Source of the DNA: Limnanthes douglasii subsp. nivea
Taxonomy: Eukaryota; Streptophyta; Magnoliopsida; Brassicales; Limnanthaceae
Assembly (NCBI GenBank): GCA_036936605.1
Contig: JAUPFV010000002.1
Location: forward strand, 201,523,273-201,587,272
Length of the DNA stretch: 64,000 nucleotides
Direction of reading: 5' to 3'
In this document: in pieces, positions 58,095 to 64,000 of the stretch
Position numbering within the stretch: position 1 is the stretch's first letter
Layout: each line of letters starts with the position of its first letter
Translations under genes and position numbers: made by a program
Notes under the pieces: model-generated
The model's database searches: none
The model's input: only the letters and a program-made list of their open reading frames with translations
What the model was told of the DNA's origin: nothing

Positions 58095-58300
58095 GTATGA
58101 GTGTGTGCTTCAGTTTTAGTATGAGTGTGTGTTTCATTTTAAGTATGAGTGTGTATTTAAGTTTAAGTATGAGTGTGTGTTTCAGTTTAAGTATGAGTGT
58201 GTGTTTCAATTTAAGTATAAGTGTGTGTTTCAGTTTTAGTTTGAGTGTGGTCTTCAGTTTGTATTTGAGTGTGTGTTTGAATTTGTGTTTGAGTTTATGT
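58094..58300. repeat. 24-bp minisatellite, about 8-9 copies
   Basis: Unit AGTATGAGTGTGTGTTTCAG plus TTTA, directly after the SANT-like ORF stop. The open frame across it is low complexity and not a gene. Confidence 0.92.
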
Positions 58301-58610
58301 TGACCTTATATTTCTTACTAAAGGTATTCTATGAGTAATAATAAAATAATATACTATCAAAATAAATAATATAAAAAATAAAGGCAAAACTTACCATATA
58401 ATGTTTTTCAATGGTAGAAGCTCTATCTCTTACTACACAGCTTGAGCATTCAACTGTCGAAGAAATTACCTTATTATTAAATAACACAACAGGAATTTTG
58501 TGGAGAATAGGAACAATCAAATGTGATAATAAAAATAGAGAGATAATATAGTGGGAGCAAAACATCTTCTTGAAGAAGACAAAAGTGCCATTTTTATGTT
58601 TCTTATGTTC

Positions 58611-59345
58611 GAACAACAAAACCAGTGCTTTCTTTTTCTGTCTTTTTAGATGTTTATCTCTTAATATGATAATGTAATTTTGATTTGATTTGTGGGAGGT
58701 GGGAGGTGGGGGTTAGGTCTAAGTGATATATAAAATTCGATTTGAGTCTTTTCGGATTACTATTGAACAACAAAACAAGTGCTTTCTTTTTCTGTCTTTT
58801 TAGATGTTTATCTGTTAATATGATAATGTAATTTTGGGAGGATTTGTAGGAGGTGGGGGGTTTGGGCTAAGTGATATATAAAATTAGATTTGAGTCTTTT
58901 CGGATTACTATTGAACAACAAAACCAGTGCTTTCTTTTTCTATCTTTTTAGATGTTTATCTGTTAATATGATAATGTAATTTTGGGAGGATTTGTGGGAG
59001 GTGGGGGTTAAGGCTAAGTGATATATAAAAGTAGATTTGAGTCTTTTCGGATTACTATTGAACAACAAAACCAATGCTTTCTTTTTCTATCTTTTTAGAT
59101 GTTTATCTGTTAATATGATAATGTAATTTTGATTTGATTTGTGGGAGGTGAGGGTTAGGGCTAAGTGATATATAAAAGTAGATTTGAGTCTTTTCGGATT
59201 ACTATTGAACAACAAAACCAGTGCTTTCTTTTTCTGTCTTTTTAGATGTTTATCTATTAATATGATAATGTAATTTTGATTTGATTTGTGGGAGGTGGGG
59301 GTTAGGGCTAAGTGATATATAAAAGTAGATTTTAGTCTTTTCATT
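58611..59345. repeat. ~147-bp tandem repeat, five copies
   Basis: Copies begin with GAACAACAAAACCAGTGC at about 58611, 58765, 58913, 59059 and 59205 (spacing 154, 148, 146, 146). They contain TTTTTAGATGTTTATCTG, a GGAGGTGGGGGTTAGGGCTA segment and TGAGTCTTTTCGGATTACTA. 58301-58610 before it has no gene. Confidence 0.92.
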
Positions 59346-59463
59346 CCATTCAGTTTAATTAATTGATTAATTAAATACAATAAATAAAAGCAGTCATAAA
59401 ATATACCGGTTACAAAATATAGTGCTAACGTCGAAAAGTCTGACAAAGGTACGCTGCGAGTAA

Positions 59464-61222
59464 TAATCAGTGACGTCTATACCTCTCAGTGATCCTGCAC
59501 ATATGAAGGGCGGTATCTACAAGATCATCGTGCTCGAGAGTCGGTATCGATGTAGCAAATCGAGCAATCTGCTCGTATCATGCATAGTTAACAACACCGT
59601 GCGGCTCCAACCGAGGACCTCTAGCTGGTGCAGAGCTACTAACGATGTACCACAACCTCTTCTTCACCCAAATATAGTACATCGGGTCAGCAATATATCC
59701 ACTACCACTGTAAAACGTGCCATCATGAGTGTACACATGGAACTCCCAATCCCTCCACAAGTTCCTGTCCCATGGGTATCTGCAGACCATCTTCTTCCTT
59801 GCTTTTTTCGATTTACGAGGGCGTATATCCTTAGTAATCAGCTATACGAACCCCATCTGTCGAGTAACACGATCAGGGTAGTACGACACAACCACGTCGA
59901 ACGCCTTAAGCGTCAACTCAACCCAAGTCACCCCATGGAACGGATAATGGTCCCGTAAGTGTATGAAGGGAAGGAACATGACCTGTAAATAAAAAAATGA
60001 GAGACTCCAATCTTCTACGGCGTATGTCGGCACATATGGGCCATAGATATGTCGTAATCACAAAACAGTGGAGCTCGGAGCTGAACGAAGTGGGAAAATA
60101 TCCACGACTCGAGCATCCCTATAACTATACCTAGCACCCGTAAATGTACCTAACAAATACAATATGTAGGCACGGGTGGCATGATCTACCCTATCATTTG
60201 TGATCCCACTATCACTATACCTAGCACCCGTAAATGTAGTGCGCAGCCACCCAAGGTTCACACTACTAGCATTCCTAATATTTTTACTCAAATCAGCTGG
60301 TCGTACACCTAGCATGCCAACATATGTACTAATCCGCTCAACGTCCGAGTCAAAAGGTAAATCATCAAAGGACCTACCTACAACTGGTAATCCAGTGATG
60401 ATGAAGACATCGTCCAAGGTCATTGTCATCTCCCCAAACGAGAAATGGAATGAAGAAGTCTCCTTATGCCATCGCTCTAAGAATGCCTCCACCAAATGGA
60501 GGTTGGTATGCCAGTGGGAGAGTGCATCGACGAGCGGGCTAAAAATAGTCTCCATCAACCTTGCCCGTACCCTGCTCTACTGTGTCAGGTCCCATCTGCG
60601 GAGACTTTCTTACATAGCGAAGCATCGCAGGGTGATCTTATCCTGCAATATGTATCAAACACGCACGTTTGTGATAAAACAATAATTATAAACATATGTA
60701 TAAAACACATAAGAAAGTGATAAAATAATATAAACTTATAATACTTGCATCTCTGTGATAGACGCTGAACGCCTCGTGGTGGGTGTAATCGGGAAAGAGA
60801 GCCGGGACATGCGGCATCACCGACAAAAACTCGTGATCCTCACCCTCGGGTGCGTGGGATGCCACCTCGGGTGCGTGAGGTGCATCGTCCTCATACTGTG
60901 AATGTGAGGACTCATGTGCCTCCTCCCGCTCCACCCCCTCCATATACTCCGGTGCATCTGCATTGTCATCGTAAGAAAGGTCAGGTCGCTGTGAAGAAGA
61001 ACCTGCCTCTGTGCTACCGGCAGTAGTAGGAATGTAATCATAGTTTCGATGACAACGGAGACGTCGTCTCGCACGCGTACTAGGAGCATGCCCCTCACTG
61101 GGACCTGTCTCTACATGCTCGGGCCCGAGCGAAACTCTAGCCTCTGCCGCCTCTGCCGCCTGACGTTCGCGTTCTCTCGCTTTCTTAAAAGGATTTTTTA
61201 CTTTCTGCTTGATCCGCCCCAT
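59464..61222 (-). pseudogene. Plant mobile domain (PMD/MAIN-like) gene, broken
   Basis: Exon 1 from ATG 61222 (MGRIKQKVKNPFKKARERERQ), preceded by an intron end TTTACAG; it encodes a basic then acidic, disordered region to about 60750. After an intron, 60640-60058 encodes the PMD core: ESLRRWDLTQ, HLVEAFLERWHKETSSFHFSFGEMTMTLDDVFIITGLPV, DHATRAYILYLLG. 60033-59464 gives the second half: YAVEDWSLSFFYLQV, YYPDRVTRQMGF, DPMYYIWVKKRLWYIV and a terminal EHDDLVDTALHMCRI. Stops lie at CFAM*ESLRR, at WDLTQ* and after RQMGFV. A ~24-bp segment (60124-60147, 60214-60237) is duplicated, with a frame change. PMD proteins (MAIN, MAIL1) act in silencing and are often carried by transposons; this copy lies beside a MULE. 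Confidence 0.75.
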
Positions 61223-61294
61223 CCTGTAAAGACAACATAAAGAAATATGTATTAGTGAGATAACACAAAATAAGTATTCTGAAAAGGCATCTCG

Positions 61295-61412
61295 TCGCAT
61301 GAGACAACTTAAGCTGTCTGTCGCATGCGACAGCTTAAGCTGTCTATCGCATGAGACAACTTAAGTTGTCTGTCGCATGAGACGGCTTAAGCTGTCTGTC
61401 GCATGAGACGGC
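61295..61412. repeat. 26-bp palindromic tandem repeat, ~4.5 copies
   Basis: Units at 61295, 61321, 61347, 61373 and 61399: TCGCATGAGACAACTTAAGC plus TGTCTG. Variants contain the perfect palindromes TCGCATGCGA and GACAGCTTAAGCTGTC. GCACGATCGTGC palindromes follow at 61455-61500. Confidence 0.93.
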
Positions 61413-62221
61413 AAACCAGAACCCGTCTCATGCGATGATATGCCTCCTTGGTTGCACGATCGTGCGACCAGATCCAAAATGATAGCACGATCGTGCTACC
61501 AACAACAACTAAACCCATTTTTAGAAATCCACCAAAGCAGCCTCATTTCACTAAAAAGCAGACACATAAACATAGATCCTACCAAAACTAACAACAAAAC
61601 AACACTAATCTAACAAAACAACACCAAAAATCAAGCAAAAATCGAACTTTTGAAATCAAAACCTATAAACCTAAAAACCTAATTTCAGCAGTTTATACCC
61701 AACGAAATATAAAACAATTATAGCATGAGGTTTGTATTAGTTACCTTTATGTTTTGCTGACTTTAGATTGTTGAAAAATCAAAATTTTGAAATGGGTCGA
61801 TTTGAGTGTTTGAGAGGTTTCTAGAGAGAGAGAGAAAGAGAAGAAAACAAAATGGTGAGAGATTATCAAACCCTTTTATACCTAGTTTTTGTGAAAAGGG
61901 GAAATTTGTCCAAAATTAGATGAGAGATATATCAAATGGGTATAAGATCCAGCGGTTTAAGATCTATCAAAATGTATCTTATTTCTAGTCTGTCCCTATA
62001 TTTAATAGTAAACAATACTACTTAACATTTAAATTTTTATATAATACATATTTTATGATTTTAAAATATTAGAATAAGTTTATTATATTTTTATAATTAG
62101 ACTTAATTGTTATTATAATTTGATTATAAATATTACAAATGTTGTTCTATTTTGATATTATATACTAGTATAAATGTTGTTATTGTGTGGTAAACAAATT
62201 GTTATATAAATTCTATATTAT
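61413..62221. other. Upstream region of the PMD gene; no other gene
   Basis: It contains the probable leader and promoter side of the PMD gene (a GA-rich run at about 61825-61850), then AT-rich sequence to the LTR of element E. No motif was recognised. Confidence 0.4.
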
Positions 62222-62616
62222 TGATGAGTCCGGACAAATTCACCACTACTAAGATTTCTAGACAAGGGAAATTTGGACATAAACCCCCCACTGAACTATC
62301 CGGACAGGACAAAAGTATAAAATGACTAAACACATTTTGACTAAGCTATGTGCTAATCAGCTTATTAAGTAAATGAGTCCTTTAACTTAACCCAGATCCA
62401 TAATTTGACCGGAAAGCTCATGGGTCCATAATTAAGGGTATAAATACCCCAACTATTTTCATTAATGAGGGTAATGAACATTTAATACAACCAGGCAGCT
62501 CGAATCTCTCACTACTTCACACTAAAAGATTTAGTACCCTATAAACTTTCCAAAACACTTGATAAAATTACTTCAGCTCAAAATAAACCTCACCAAATTG
62601 GCGACCACAATGGGAG
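62222..62616 (+). repeat. Element E 5' LTR (374 bp) and primer-binding site
   Basis: LTR TGATGAGTCCGGAC at 62222 to CCTCACCA at 62595, with TATAAATAC at 62439-62447. The primer-binding site TGGCGACCACAATGGGAG (62599-62616) follows. It is closest to the element A LTR. The left flank is ATTAT; the partner duplication lies outside the window. Confidence 0.9.
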
Positions 62617-62668
62617 AGAGAAGATGCCGGAATCTAGCATTCAAAACTAGCAAAAAAACCCTGTTTGG

Positions 62669-64000
62669 ATGGATACGAACGAGCAAGCAATTCCACCCCT
62701 TTGGTGGAGGTCCTAGGGGAAAACAATGAATACACTACTGAAGATCGAGATAAGTTGAAATCTGAAATAGAAGCATTGAGGGCCACTAGAAAGGCAGAGA
62801 TGGGTTTAAAGGAAAAGTCAAAGGCGTCAGCCATTCACCATACTAACAACCCAAAATTGAATGAACCATCAACAAAGACTCATTTGAGCACAAAAAAGAC
62901 CTATGTCAGCTCCAAGAAGTCTCACCGGTCCAAGCCGGTGGAGAGCTCAGAATCTGAGTCATCTAGTAGCTCTTCGAACGAAGATGAGCTTGAGGAGTCA
63001 TTGTCATCAAGCAGTGATGAGGGGAGGTCCAGGAAGAAACAAAATCTAGTTAAATATATTCAAGAAAAAAAGATAGGCATGGGAGACTATAGAGGTATCT
63101 GGGAAAAGGGTCATCTCATAGCCACAACCATAGTCACAGACATGTGGACCATCTGCTGATTGATCCCTTTGCTTTCCATGATGAGCCATGTATTTTTGCA
63201 ACACCTAATGAAGACACAGTTTTTAGTTGTAGTTGGCATTAGGGCAAATGCCATTGTCTGCCAAGATATTATCCAGAAACCTTCCTAAGAGGTTTGACAG
63301 TACTGAAATGGAGAAATACGATGGGAGCAAAGATCCGGACAACTATCTAGAACAGTTTAAAAAATTTATGATGAATTTTGATGACGATGACCAAATTCTG
63401 TGTAGAGCCTTCTCCCAATCCTTAACAGGAAGTTTTTTGAAATGGTACAACAGCTTGCCACAGGGTTGTATCAGAAACTTCGATATGTTTTGGGTTGCCT
63501 TCCGAAGGCAGTTTGTGGGGAGTAAAGAGGTGAATGACAATGGAGATACTATTATCCATTGTGCCCAAGAACCAAATGAGTCACTGAAAGACTATATAAG
63601 CCGGTTCGTAAATACCAAGAATGGGTTAGTTGATTGCTTTGAGCAAGTAACAATAGCTTCTTCGAGACAAGGGTTAAACCTTGGGAATCTAGCTGATTCA
63701 GTAACAAGGAAGAAGGCCATGACTTGGGGCGGTTTGCTAAATCAGGTGGGAAAACAAATCAACGTGGATGAAACAAAGAAGACTAGGGTACACAGACAAG
63801 TGAGGTCTGCCCTAGCTGCTTCAAACCAGAACCAGTCCGGATACAAGGCCAAAGAAACCAGACAGGGGTCCAACAGGGCCAAACAGACTCAATCTCACCC
63901 AAATTCAGCTCAAAGCCAACAGTCCAGAAATAAGAGGACTTTGGGTCCAACCGGAGTGGTTTTCCGAGTTAAAAGAGAATATGGTAACCATTTATGACAA
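62669..64000 (+). pseudogene. Element E gag, frameshifted, partial
   Basis: The likely start is ATG 62669 (MDTNEQAIPP), matching N's MNSDNPELPP. A one-base shift near 62697 moves into the frame LVEVLGENNEYTTEDRDKLKSEIEAL, which runs to 63159. A second shift near 63100 (LLIDPFAFHDEPCIFATPNED lies in another frame) and a third near 63240 lead to 63233-63997: the gag domain with RFDSTEMEKYDGSKDPDNYLEQF, FLKWYNSLPQGC, MFWVAFRRQFVGSKE and the basic Gln/Asn/Ser linker. Zinc site and protease would lie to the right. At least three frameshifts make it inactive. Confidence 0.85.

Larger units (their letters stand above)
62222..64000 (+). mobile_element. Tat-lineage gypsy element E, runs off the window
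   Basis: Only the 5' LTR, primer-binding site, leader and part of gag are in the window. It belongs to the same family as A, N and the solo LTR. Confidence 0.88.

Noticed and set aside
58097..58303. 68-codon + strand ORF
   Set aside because: It is only the translation of the 24-bp minisatellite.

Overview
This window is intergenic DNA of a flowering plant, most likely a eudicot. It is a stack of nested, mostly decayed transposable elements around one probable host gene. The plant origin is shown by Ty3/gypsy elements of the Tat (Ogre/Retand-like) lineage with two RNase H domains, by Ty1/copia and L1-type LINE relics, by hAT and Mutator MITEs, by a tRNA-derived SINE, and by plant-only SAWADEE and plant-mobile-domain (PMD) proteins. 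There are no bacterial-type operons.

Layout. 1-5 kb holds minus-strand LINE relics and a ~606-bp direct duplication. 5.9-10.1 kb holds the only plausible host gene, a six-exon minus-strand SAWADEE-domain gene (386 codons when spliced); its last intron carries two MITEs, each with a target-site duplication (TSD). 10.6-12.8 kb has a 91-bp duplication, a SINE with a 9-bp TSD, an (ATT)n tract and a LINE relic. 12.8-15.3 kb is a copia gag/integrase relic.

15.8-52 kb is a pile of Tat elements. Element A (+ strand, 5' end lost; 15.8-20.3 kb) lies inside element D (+; 20.3-27.2 kb). Element B (minus; 27.8-33.6 kb) is fused to element C (minus; 33.6-35.8 and 45.8-51.95 kb). C is split by the best preserved copy, N (minus; 35,808-45,810, TSD ATAGG), and by a 409-bp Mutator MITE. 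A solo LTR (52.1-52.5 kb) sits in a copia LTR whose RT/RNase H relic follows to 54.8 kb. 55.2-61.5 kb is a composite block: truncated MULE transposase, two SANT/Myb-like fragments, a broken PMD gene and several tandem arrays. At 62.2 kb another Tat element (E, +) starts and runs off the window.

How the Tat copies are built. Each encodes gag, protease, RT, RNase H, a second (cellular-type) RNase H and integrase. After pol comes a conserved non-coding block, a repeat- or dyad-rich spacer, and then a long ORF on the opposite strand, convergent with pol. That antisense ORF (aORF) has its own TATA box, an upstream ACACGTGT G-box seen in all four copies that keep the region, and an ~80-bp intron. 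In both copies that keep the protease/RT junction, an in-frame UAG followed by CAR sits at the same alignment position, suggesting programmed readthrough. These shared, non-random features are the most interesting signals here. Every Tat copy in the window carries stops or frameshifts, so none looks autonomous.
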